Part shown: in pieces, positions 1 through 5,789 of the stretch | Position numbering within the stretch: position 1 is the stretch's first letter | How the letters are laid out: every line of letters starts with the position of its first letter | DNA from: Propionibacteriaceae bacterium | GTDB lineage: Bacteria; Actinomycetota; Actinomycetes; Propionibacteriales; Propionibacteriaceae | Reading direction: 5' to 3' | Length of the DNA: 5,789 bases | Assembly (NCBI GenBank): GCA_020438595.1 | Contig: JAGQUI010000199.1 | Coordinates: 1-5,789 of the forward strand | Position numbers and translations under genes: made by a program | Notes under the pieces: generated by a model | What the model was told of the DNA's origin: nothing | The model's input: only the letters and a program-made list of their open reading frames with translations | Databases searched by the model: none

Positions 1-171
1 GATGCTCCTCAGGGACCGTTGGGGGCGGCATGTTCCTCGGATGCTCCTCAGGGACCGTTGGGGGCGGCATGTTCCTCGGATGCTCCTCAGGGACCGGTTG
101 GGGTGGGGTGGCCGCGGGCGGCTGGTTCCTCGCCGGCTCCTCAGGGGTCGGTTGGGGTGGTGAAGTGGACG
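1..171 (-). repeat. 39-bp in-frame tandem repeat encoding a PEEHPRN-type tail
   Basis: Positions 1-39 and 40-78 are identical 39-bp units. A third unit starts at 79: its first 18 bases are identical, then it diverges and carries about 15 extra bases before the shared GTTCCTCG at 125-132. A fourth, more degenerate unit follows to about 171. Each unit is a multiple of three, so the array stays in frame and encodes 13-residue units (PTVPEEHPRNMPP on the minus strand). The copies furthest into the coding sequence are the most alike, which suggests recent duplication at that end. The array reaches the window edge, so the copy number is unknown. Confidence 0.93.
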
Positions 172-679
172 GCACCGCCAGGTTCAGCTCCGGCGCCTGG
201 GCGTGGCCGAAGCGCGCCTTCAGGAAACGGCCGTGCGTGATCAGGGCGGCCGCATCGGTGGTGTTGGCCGCGTCGTAGATCGCGTTCATCGTGCTGGAGA
301 GCAGGTCGAGCTGGTCGATCAGGATCAGCAGCGAGGTCTTGCCGCCGTCCACCGGCCGGGAGTCGGCCCAGTCCCGCGGCAGTCGCAGGTAGGCGCCGAT
401 CGCCTCCGGCAGGTAGTCGGTGGCGGTGGCCACGACCGAGTAGGAGTCGTAGCTGCCCAGGCCGAGCAGGTCGAGCCGCGGCAGGGTCTTGCGGACCGTC
501 CGGGTGACGGCGAGCGCACGGGCCCGCACCACTCCGGGCACGGCGGGGTCGGCGACGAGCCGTTCCACGCCGTCGAGGGACGCGCTGATGTCGGCCGCCG
601 TGGGAGCGGCCGCCACCTCGTCGGCCCCGACCTGCTCAGGCTGCTCGTCGCGGCCCAGCACCCGGTCCCAGAAACCCAT
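1..679 (-). CDS. TelA-associated hypothetical protein, XpaC-like helical domain with repeat tail (3' end missing)
   Basis: The frame is open from an ATG at 679 to the left edge with no stop, giving 226 residues of a longer protein. It begins MGFWDRVLGR. Residues 30-158 look like a soluble helical domain, with motifs such as DYLPEAIGAYLRLP (88-101) and LLILIDQLDLLSS (117-129). From about residue 165 it becomes a Pro/Glu-rich, probably disordered tail made of repeats of PEEHPRNMPP type. There is no signal peptide or membrane segment, so it is probably cytoplasmic. A GAGGA ribosome-binding site at 686-690 overlaps the telA stop and lies 6 nt from the ATG, which supports this start and implies coupling to telA. 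Its pairing with TelA and the 'YLP...Y..LP' pattern resemble XpaC-type proteins often encoded beside TelA; this is a weak inference from memory. The function is unknown. The gene itself is well supported. Confidence 0.85.
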   Translation of the reverse strand, partial: MGFWDRVLGRDEQPEQVGADEVAAAPTAADISASLDGVERLVADPAVPGVVRARALAVTRTVRKTLPRLDLLGLGSYDSYSVVATATDYLPEAIGAYLRLPRDWADSRPVDGGKTSLLILIDQLDLLSSTMNAIYDAANTTDAAALITHGRFLKARFGHAQAPELNLAVPSTSPPQPTPEEPARNQPPAATPPQPVPEEHPRNMPPPTVPEEHPRNMPPPTVPEEH

Positions 680-689
680 GCAGTGTCCT

Positions 690-1922
690 CTACCGGTCGA
701 TCGAGAGCGCGGGCAACGTGGCCGCGCGGGTGTCCTGCTGGGCCACGCGGTCCAGGTACTCCTTGCTCTTGGCCACCTCTGTCTCCAGGGTGCCGATCGT
801 CGCCGACATCGTGTCGAGGGCCCGGAGCTTGAACTCGTCGATCGAGTCCATGGTCTGGTAGATGTTCTGGAACGCGGCCTGCAGCTGCTCCAGCCCGATC
901 GTGGACGAGGCGGCCTGCTCCTGGATCTGCGCGGAGTTCTCCTTCAGCATCTCCGAGGTGCGCTGGATCATCTCCGACGTGGTGGTGTTCAGCGCGGTGA
1001 TCTGGTCGAGCACGAGCTTCTGGTTGCCCAGCGCCTGGGCGACGATGACCGCCGTGCGCAGCGCCGACACCGTCGTGGTTGATGCCCGGTCGACGCCCTT
1101 GATCAGCTCCACGTTGTTCTTGATGATGATGTCGATCGCCAGGTAGCTCTGGATCGACACGGCCAGCTGGGTGAGCAGGTCCTGGTGCTTCTGGCGCACG
1201 TAGAACAGCACGTCCTGGTTCAGCGCCTTCGCCTTCTCGGGGTCGGCCAGTTCCAGCTCGGCGATCTGGGCGGCGAGCTTCGCGTCCAGTCGCTCGGCGA
1301 TGTAGACGTACTGGTTGAGCCGGCCCATCACCGTCCAGAGGTTCTGCTTCTCCATGTTCAGGGCGACGTTGTCCTTGGTCAGCTCGTCCTGGCCGGAGCG
1401 CAGCGCGTGCAGGATCCCGTTGAGGTGCTGCTGCGAGCTCTGGTACTTGCGGAAGTAGTCGGTCACGTTGTTGCCGATGCCCAGTCTGGCGAAGAAGCCC
1501 TTGCTGCCGCGGGCGCCGGCCGGATCGAGGTCCTCGACGGTGCGGCGTAGTTCGAGCAGGGTCTTGCCCACCTTGGAGGTCTCGGCGAGCCCGCCCACCT
1601 CAATGGCCCGCACCGGGGTCTGCAGCAGCCGGTTGGACGTCTCGGCAGCCTTGCGGATGTCGGCGTCGCCCATGCTGCGCACCGCGTCGGCCTGCGCGGA
1701 GAAGGTGGGCGAGTTCTCCTCCGAGGAGTTCAGCGCGGTGAGGAAGTCGTTCACCTTGGCGTCCAGCACAGGAACCTGGGTGGCCTCCACCTGCGGGGCC
1801 ATCGCGGGGGCCTGGGTCTCGGGGACCACCGCGGGCGCGGCGGGAGCGGTGAGGTTGAGCATGTCGGGCGGTGCCAACTGGACTGCCTGGCCCTGGTTGG
1901 ACGGCTGCGCGGGTGTGGTCAT
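690..1922 (-). CDS. telA: TelA/KlaA-family toxic anion resistance protein
   Basis: This is a complete protein of 410 residues, the usual size for the TelA family (PF05816). Residues 1-52 are a Pro/Ala/Gln-rich, probably disordered leader. The rest is almost entirely helical with coiled-coil character. The family signatures are clear: LRRTVEDLDP (125-134), DYFRKYQSSQQHLN (155-168), VLFYVRQKHQDLLTQLAVSI (238-257), IKNNVELIKGVDRA (267-280) and ALNTTTSEMI (310-319). There is no signal peptide. The ATG at 1922 was chosen because GAGAGG (1930-1935) lies 7 nt upstream; the frame stays open as far as 2060, but that extension runs through intergenic-looking sequence. TelA was named for tellurite resistance, and relatives occur in stress (ter-type) operons. 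The molecular activity is not established, so 'resistance' is a family label rather than a prediction. The next gene follows after 10 bases. Confidence 0.95.
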   Translation of the reverse strand: MTTPAQPSNQGQAVQLAPPDMLNLTAPAAPAVVPETQAPAMAPQVEATQVPVLDAKVNDFLTALNSSEENSPTFSAQADAVRSMGDADIRKAAETSNRLLQTPVRAIEVGGLAETSKVGKTLLELRRTVEDLDPAGARGSKGFFARLGIGNNVTDYFRKYQSSQQHLNGILHALRSGQDELTKDNVALNMEKQNLWTVMGRLNQYVYIAERLDAKLAAQIAELELADPEKAKALNQDVLFYVRQKHQDLLTQLAVSIQSYLAIDIIIKNNVELIKGVDRASTTTVSALRTAVIVAQALGNQKLVLDQITALNTTTSEMIQRTSEMLKENSAQIQEQAASSTIGLEQLQAAFQNIYQTMDSIDEFKLRALDTMSATIGTLETEVAKSKEYLDRVAQQDTRAATLPALSIDR

Positions 1923-1957
1923 GGAGCGACCTCTCGACTCGTGGGCGTTCGGCCCCC

Positions 1958-1988
1958 AATCTAGCGGCCCGGACCCACGTCGGAGCAG
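1958..1988 (-). promoter_or_regulatory. Possible telA promoter
   Basis: On the minus strand a TAGATT hexamer (forward 1958-1963) matches the actinobacterial -10 pattern TANNNT and lies 35 nt before the telA ATG. The best -35 candidate upstream is poor: CTGCTC at forward 1983-1988, with a 19-nt spacer. This is the only AT-containing -10-like hexamer I see in the 197-bp gap, but such hexamers occur by chance. Confidence 0.3.
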
Positions 1989-2041
1989 GGTGGCCGAGCG
2001 CTTCGGTGCCGGGTTGGGGGGACGGCCGGGGGCAACCCTGA

Positions 2042-2070
2042 CGGGAGCGGCCGCGCGCACACGGCTCCCG
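2042..2070 (-). other. Secondary GC hairpin in the sulfatase-telA gap
   Basis: CGGGAGC (2042-2048) and GCTCCCG (2064-2070) form a 7-bp perfect inverted repeat around a 15-nt GC-rich loop. It lies just beyond the stronger hairpin at 2079-2110 when read on the minus strand. It may be a second part of a tandem terminator or a structure ahead of telA. A stem this short can arise by chance in such GC-rich DNA. Confidence 0.35.
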
Positions 2071-2078
2071 GGTGGCGA

Positions 2079-2110
2079 ACGGCCGGGTCGCAGCGGGGGG
2101 ACCCGGCCGT
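2079..2110 (-). terminator. Probable terminator hairpin of the alkylsulfatase gene
   Basis: ACGGCCGGGTC (2079-2089) and GACCCGGCCGT (2100-2110) are an 11-bp perfect inverted repeat with a 10-nt loop. The stem can gain two more pairs past one bulged A. It starts 10 nt after the sulfatase stop codon. No U tract follows, which is common for hairpin terminators in high-GC actinobacteria. Its position argues that the sulfatase and telA are separate transcription units, although some read-through remains possible. Confidence 0.7.
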
Positions 2111-2119
2111 CGGGAGGGG

Positions 2120-4006
2120 TCAGGGAGTGACCATGGCGAAGTTGTCGTCGCCCGGGTCGAGCACGGCCAGCAGGCGCTGCAGCACGGCGGTGTCACCGTC
2201 GAAGGTGAAGCCTGCGTCGGCCAGTGCCGCCGGGTTGCCCAGCAGGAGCGCGGACAGGGCCTTCGCCGGGCAGGTGATGGTGAGATCGGCCGGACCGGCC
2301 TGCTCCGAGGTGGAGTAGGTCAGCACGCCGTTCGACAGGGTCAGCCGGTAGTGGGCCTCGGCGTCGCTGAACCGGACGTCGACGGTGAGCTTCTCGTGCC
2401 AGGCCTTCGGCCCGTCGATCCGGCAGGCGATCGCGTCGAACAGGAGTTCCGGCGTGAGCGCGCCCATGATGTCGGGCGACTGCGTGGCCGTCGGCGTGCC
2501 GAACTGGCCGTCCCGCAGCTCCAGGGCCCCGGAGAGGTAGAAGTTGCGCCAGGTCCCGTTCTCCGAGCCGTACCCGAGTTGTTCGTAGGTGTCGGCCAGC
2601 AGTTCCCGCGCCGCCGCGTGGTCGGGCTCGGCGAACACGACGTGGTTGACGACCTCGGCCACCCAGCGGAAGTCGCCGGCCTCGAACGACGCGCGCGCCT
2701 TCTCGACGACCGCGTCGGCGCCGCCCATGAACTCCACGTAGCGCTTCGCGCCCTCCACCGGCGGGTGCGGCCACAGGTGCGCGGGGTTGCCGTCGAACCA
2801 GCCCAGGTAGCGCTGGTAGATGGCCTTCACGTTGTGGCTGACCGAGCCGTAGTAGCCGTGGGTGCTCCACGCCCGCTCCAGTGCCGGCGGCAACTGGATC
2901 GCCTCGGCGATCTCGGCGCCGACCATGCCCCGGTTGAGCATCCGGACGGTCTGGTCGTGCAGGTAGGCGTACAGGTCGCGCTGGAGGCTGAGGAACTCCA
3001 CCAGCTCGTCCGCACCCCAGGTGGGCCAGTGGTGGGACGCGAAGGCGACCTCGGCCTTCCCGCCGAACATGTCGATGGTCTCGGTGAGGTACTTCGACCA
3101 CACGTGCGGGTCGCGGACCACCGCTCCGCGCAGGGTGAGCAGGTTGTGCAGGTTGTGGGTCGCGTCCTCGGCCGTGCAGAGCGCCTTGAACGCGGGGAAG
3201 TAGAACAGCATCTCCGAGGGGGCCTCGGTGTCGGGCGCCATCAGGAAGACGATCTCGACGCCGTCGACGACCTCGGTCTGGCCGGTGGTCGTGATCTCCA
3301 GCGTCGGCGGGATCAGGGTCACGGAGCCCGTGGACGTCGTCTGGCCCAGACCGGCACCGACGCCGCCGTTCGGATTGCGGGGCAGCCTGGCGCCGTACAT
3401 GTAGCCGGCCCTGCGCGCCATCGCGGTGCCCGCGTAGACGTTCTCGGCGACCGCGTGTTCCACGAACCCCTCCGGCGCCAGGATCGGTACCGACCCGGCC
3501 TCGACGTCCGCCTGGTCCACGACTCCCCGGACGCCGCCGAAGTGGTCGATGTGGGAGTGGGTGAAGATCACGCCGGTGACCTTGCGGTCGCCCCGGTGCT
3601 GCCGGTACAGCGCGAGTGCCGCCGCGGCCGGCTCGGTGCTGATCAGGGGATCGATCACGATCACGCCCGTGTCGCCCTCGACGAAGCTGATGTTGGACAG
3701 GTCCATCCCCCGCACCTGGTAGATGCCGGGGACGACCTCGAACAGGCCGTCGCGAGCGACCAGCGTCGACTGCCGCCACAGGCTCGGGTTGACGCTGTCC
3801 GGGGCGTCGCCGGAGAGGAAGTCGTAGGAGGCGTTGTCCCACGCGACCCGTCCGTCGTCCGTGTGGACCACACAGGGCTCCAGGCGTCCGACCAGCCCGC
3901 GGGAGGTGGCATCGAAATCGTTGGTGTCCGCGAACGGCAACGACGCCCGCAGCGCCCGCTGCTGCTCGACGATGGCTCTGGTCGGGGGCTTGGCTGGAGT
4001 GGTCAT
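2120..4006 (-). CDS. SdsA1-type alkylsulfatase (SDS hydrolase), metallo-beta-lactamase fold
   Basis: This is a complete 628-residue zinc enzyme predicted to hydrolyse primary alkyl sulfates such as SDS to the alcohol and sulfate. The metallo-beta-lactamase domain spans about residues 85-340 and has the motif THSHIDH (H150, H152, D154, H155). E261, E280 (CTAEDATHNLHN) and H325 (ASHHWPTWG) complete the likely two-zinc site. As I recall the Pseudomonas SdsA1 numbering, all of these sit at a constant offset of 19, and N288, R293 and R355 fit its sulfate-binding residues. A helical dimerisation domain (about 365-500) and an SCP2-like C-terminal domain (about 505-628, with LTITCPAKALSALLLGNP) follow. 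Unlike secreted SdsA1 it has no signal peptide, so it is probably cytoplasmic. AAGGA at 4015-4019 lies 8 nt before the ATG. No transporter or regulator lies next to it, so the natural substrate is uncertain. Confidence 0.95.
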   Translation of the reverse strand: MTTPAKPPTRAIVEQQRALRASLPFADTNDFDATSRGLVGRLEPCVVHTDDGRVAWDNASYDFLSGDAPDSVNPSLWRQSTLVARDGLFEVVPGIYQVRGMDLSNISFVEGDTGVIVIDPLISTEPAAAALALYRQHRGDRKVTGVIFTHSHIDHFGGVRGVVDQADVEAGSVPILAPEGFVEHAVAENVYAGTAMARRAGYMYGARLPRNPNGGVGAGLGQTTSTGSVTLIPPTLEITTTGQTEVVDGVEIVFLMAPDTEAPSEMLFYFPAFKALCTAEDATHNLHNLLTLRGAVVRDPHVWSKYLTETIDMFGGKAEVAFASHHWPTWGADELVEFLSLQRDLYAYLHDQTVRMLNRGMVGAEIAEAIQLPPALERAWSTHGYYGSVSHNVKAIYQRYLGWFDGNPAHLWPHPPVEGAKRYVEFMGGADAVVEKARASFEAGDFRWVAEVVNHVVFAEPDHAAARELLADTYEQLGYGSENGTWRNFYLSGALELRDGQFGTPTATQSPDIMGALTPELLFDAIACRIDGPKAWHEKLTVDVRFSDAEAHYRLTLSNGVLTYSTSEQAGPADLTITCPAKALSALLLGNPAALADAGFTFDGDTAVLQRLLAVLDPGDDNFAMVTP

Positions 4007-4031
4007 CCGTGGTTTCCTTTCCGTTGCTGGC

Positions 4032-4058
4032 GCGGCGCAACGTAGCTACGCGCGCCGC
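4032..4058. promoter_or_regulatory. Palindromic operator candidate at the sulfatase promoter
   Basis: CGTAGCTACG at 4041-4050 is a perfect 10-bp palindrome. It is flanked by a second pair of arms, GCGGCGC (4032-4038) and GCGCCGC (4052-4058), separated from the core by AA on the left and C on the right. The element lies 26-52 nt upstream of the sulfatase start and covers its candidate -10 box, the place where a dimeric repressor would block transcription. No regulator gene is in the window, so the binding protein is unknown. Confidence 0.5.
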
Positions 4059-4068
4059 AGGTTGTCCC
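4039..4068 (-). promoter_or_regulatory. Candidate sulfatase promoter
   Basis: On the minus strand GGGACA (forward 4063-4068) and TACGTT (forward 4039-4044) stand 18 nt apart. They resemble TTGACA and the TANNNT -10 pattern. Transcription would start near 4032, leaving a leader of about 25 nt that contains the AAGGA ribosome-binding site. The -10 hexamer lies inside the palindrome. Confidence 0.4.
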
Positions 4069-4082
4069 TTCCCAGCCTGCAC

Positions 4083-4131
4083 CCGGGAGCACCCTCCCGG
4101 CCCCACCCGCGGGGGGTGATCCCGCGGGTGG
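4083..4131. other. Two adjacent GC hairpins in the divergent intergenic region
   Basis: CCGGGAG (4083-4089) pairs with CTCCCGG (4094-4100) around a 4-nt loop. Directly beside it, CCACCCGCGGG (4103-4113) pairs with CCCGCGGGTGG (4121-4131) around a 7-nt loop, an 11-bp perfect stem. Both lie between the divergent sulfatase and adnA-like genes, where no recognised gene ends. They could be regulatory, could insulate the two promoters, or could be left from a lost gene. The rest of the gap (4132-4195) holds only a 13-bp palindrome, CGTCGGACCGACG, at 4151-4163. Confidence 0.5.
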
Positions 4132-4195
4132 CGCGCCCCGTGCGCAGGGGCGTCGGACCGACGGACCCTGACCTGATCGCCGGGACGGGCGCAGA

Positions 4196-4218
4196 GTGTC
4201 AGGCGCGGATGGTTGCAT
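4196..4218 (+). promoter_or_regulatory. Weak PafBC/RecA-NDp-like promoter of the adnA-like gene
   Basis: GTGTCAGGC (4196-4204) shares the TGTCRG core with the mycobacterial DNA-damage promoter consensus TTGTCRGTG-N8-TANNNT. Exactly 8 nt later TTGCAT (4213-4218) fills the -10 position, with one mismatch to TANNNT. Transcription would begin at about 4225-4226, right at the GTG chosen as the start, giving a leaderless mRNA. An alternative -10, CATAGT, lies at 4216-4221. The match is incomplete (6 of 9 in the upstream box). Confidence 0.35.
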
Positions 4219-4225
4219 AGTCCGC

Positions 4226-5789
4226 GTGACCCGTCTGCCCCTGCTCTCGCCCGACCAGGCCGCCGTGCTGGCGGACTGGGCCGGTCCCGTGCTCGTGCTG
4301 GGCGGGCCGGGCACGGGCAAGACCACGCTGCTCACTCACGCGACCGTGCAGCGGTGCCGCGCGGACGGACCGGGCCCGCTGCTGCTGGCCGGCAGCCGGA
4401 CGGCGGCCAGCGCGCTGCGCAACCAGGTCGTCGCCGAGCTCGGCGCCGGGTCGTGGCAGCCGGCGGTGACCACGGTGCACGCGTTGTGCCGCTCGCTGTG
4501 GCAGCGCTTCGCCGGGCGGCCCGACCTGCGGCTGCTGGCTGCCCCGGAGCAGGAGTACCGCGTGCGGGAACTGCTGGTCGGTGCGGGCCCGCGGGCCTGG
4601 CCGGACGGCCTCCGGCACGCCCTCGGCACCCGGGGCTTCGCCGCCCAGGTGCGTGCCGCGCTGGCCCGCGCCCGGCAGCTCGGCCTCGCCCGGAGGACCT
4701 GGTGGCGTTCGGGGAGGAGGCCGGGCGTCCGGAGTGGGTGGCGCTCGGCGGGTTCTTCGCCGAGTACCTCGACGTGCTGGACGCCGAGGGCGTGCTCGAC
4801 TACGCCGAGCTCGTGCACCGGGTACGCCTGCTGCTCACCGACGTGGAGATCGCCGCCACCGTCACCGGCGAGGTGGGTGCGGTGCTGGTCGACGACTACG
4901 CCGAGCTCGATCCGGCCCAGGTGGGGCTGGTGGCCGCGCTGGCGGCGGACGCCCCGGTGCTGGCCGCGGCCGACCCCGACAGCGTGAGCTCCACGTTCCG
5001 GGGCGCGAACCCGCGGGCGGTGGCCGACTTCGACCGGTTCTTCGGCCGGCCGGACGCGCCCGTCCGCCGGGTCGAACTGGTGGCTGGCCACCGCTACGGC
5101 CCCGCGATCGCCGGCGCGCTCGCCGGGGTGCGGGCCCGGCTGCCGCGTCCGGCGGGGGTGGGCTCGGTGGCGCCGCGTGTGTCCGGCGAGGCCGGGGGCT
5201 CCGTCCGCGTGCTCACCTGCGCGGGCGAGGCCGACCAGGCGACCGCGATCGCGAACGAGTTGCGCAGGGCCCGGCTGGACGGCGGCATCGAGTACGGCGA
5301 GATGGCGGTGCTGGTGCGTTCCGGACGTCGCCAGCTCGGCCCGATCGTCCGGTCGCTGGTGGCCGCGGGGGTGCCCGTCGAGGTGGCCGGCGACGAGATC
5401 CCGCTCGCCCAGGCACCGTCGGTGCGCCCGCTGTTGCTCGCGCTCGCGATCACCGCCGAGGGGAGCGTGCAGCCCGACGAGACGGTGCGGCTGCTCACGT
5501 CGCCGCTCGCGTCCTTCGACGCGCTCGGCCTGCGCCGGCTGGCCCGGCAGTGGCGGCGGGTTCGCACCGGGGTGGCGCCGGTCACGCTGGCCGACCAGCT
5601 CGCCGAGGCGGTGAACGACCCCGGCTGGCTCGACCGGGCCGAGGCGACGCCGGAGGTGACCCGGCTGCGGGCCCTGCTCGGCGTGCTCGCGGAGGCCCGC
5701 CGGCGGGTGGAGGCCGGCGACCCGGTCGACCGGGTCACCTGGGCCCTGTGGCAGGGCAGCGAGTGGCCCGACCAGCTGCGCCGCGAGTC
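4226..5789 (+). CDS. adnA: AdnA-like UvrD-family helicase-nuclease, motor part only; frame broken near 4690, 3' end missing
   Basis: With one base restored near 4690 this reads as about 520 residues of the N-terminal motor of AdnA, which with AdnB resects double-strand breaks in mycobacteria and relatives. Seen in order: Q-motif LSPDQ (8-12), Walker A GGPGTGKTT (26-34, K32), SRTAASALR (57-65), TVHALC (83-88), a motif II variant DDYAELDPAQ (223-232), FRGANPRAV, GHRYGP (motif IV), then VLVRSGRRQLGPIV and DEIPLAQAPSVRPLLLAL, which look typical of actinobacterial AdnA. The tail WALWQGSEWPDQLRRES also fits. AdnA is usually around 1,050 residues, so the rest of the protein, with the RecB-like nuclease, lies off the edge. 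GTG 4226 was preferred over the in-frame GTG 4196 because the Q-motif follows within 8 residues and neither has a clear Shine-Dalgarno. Unrepaired, translation would stop at 4985-4987. AdnA is favoured over AdnB or PcrA/UvrD1. Confidence 0.85.
4688..4695 (+). other. Frameshift site in the adnA-like gene
   Basis: Upstream the protein reads ...ARARQLGLA in the frame of 4226 up to codon 4688-4690. Continuing in that frame gives Arg/Trp/Ser-rich sequence typical of a wrong frame and a stop at 4985-4987. From 4693 another frame reads EDLVAFGEEAGRPEWVALGG and stays open for 365 codons to the window end with helicase motifs. Adding one C to the CCC run at 4689-4691 gives GLAPEDLVAFG without a break, so loss of one C is the simplest explanation. 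Confidence 0.88.

Noticed and set aside
1..171. CRISPR-like array at the left edge.
   Set aside because: The units abut without unique spacers, keep a coding frame, and lie at the end of an open reading frame. This is a coding tandem repeat.
325..360. A Walker A motif (VDGGKTSLL) in the TelA-associated protein.
   Set aside because: The first glycine of GxxxxGK[ST] is missing, since the preceding residues are DSRPVD, and there is no Walker B or other nucleotide-binding motif.
2072..4045. A 657-codon open frame on the plus strand across the sulfatase gene, with a 637-codon one on the minus strand at 2193-4106.
   Set aside because: Both are by-products of high third-position GC. Their translations are Arg/Gly/Val-rich without recognisable motifs, while the overlapping sulfatase frame carries all catalytic residues.
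4151..4163. CGTCGGACCGACG as a LexA (SOS) box.
   Set aside because: It does not resemble the actinobacterial LexA consensus CGAAC-N4-GTTCG. It is a short palindrome with no known binder.
4685..4696. Programmed -1 ribosomal frameshift in the adnA-like gene.
   Set aside because: The site has no X-XXY-YYZ slippery heptamer in the zero frame, and AdnA proteins are not known to use frameshifting. A mutation or sequencing error is simpler.
4196..4987. Reading the first adnA frame as a complete 263-residue protein.
   Set aside because: After about residue 165 the sequence becomes Trp/Arg/Ser/Pro-rich out-of-frame product, and helicase motifs continue in another frame.
5094..5738. Minus-strand 214-codon open frame inside the adnA-like gene.
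   Set aside because: Its Ser/Arg/Ala-rich, motif-free translation is antisense to a frame with clear helicase motifs.

Overview
This is a very GC-rich, densely coded window. Its high-GC codon use, Actinobacteria-type TelA sequence and AdnA-type helicase-nuclease point to an actinomycete. The order Pseudonocardiales is a guess. Four protein-coding genes can be supported: three on the minus strand (positions 1-4006) and one on the plus strand (4226 to the right edge). There are no RNA genes, insertion sequences or CRISPR arrays.

Left part (1-1922, minus strand): a two-gene unit. telA (690-1922) encodes a complete TelA/KlaA-family 'toxic anion resistance' protein. Ten bases later it is followed by a small helical protein of unknown function (679 to beyond the left edge). 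That protein resembles the XpaC-type proteins often encoded with TelA, and it carries a Pro/Glu-rich C-terminal tail built on a 39-bp tandem repeat that is cut by the window edge. The second gene's ribosome-binding site overlaps the telA stop codon, so the two are probably translationally coupled.

Middle (2120-4006, minus strand): a complete 628-residue SdsA1-type alkylsulfatase, which cleaves SDS-like alkyl sulfates. It has the metallo-beta-lactamase HxHxDH motif and lacks an export signal. A strong GC hairpin lies 10 nt after its stop, so it is probably a separate transcription unit from telA. Upstream, a palindrome sits across its likely -10 box and is a good operator candidate.

Right part (4226-5789, plus strand): the N-terminal motor half of an AdnA-like UvrD-family helicase-nuclease (the AdnAB double-strand-break resection complex). 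It is transcribed divergently from the sulfatase. The reading frame breaks once, at a short C run near 4690, where one missing C restores a good reading. This is either a real frameshift mutation or a sequencing error. The gene runs off the right edge, before its nuclease domain.

I see no coherent new multi-gene system here. The points most worth checking are the adnA frameshift and its degenerate motor motifs, a possible DNA-damage (PafBC/RecA-NDp-like) leaderless promoter for adnA, the palindrome at the sulfatase promoter, and the exact tandem repeat in the TelA-associated protein.
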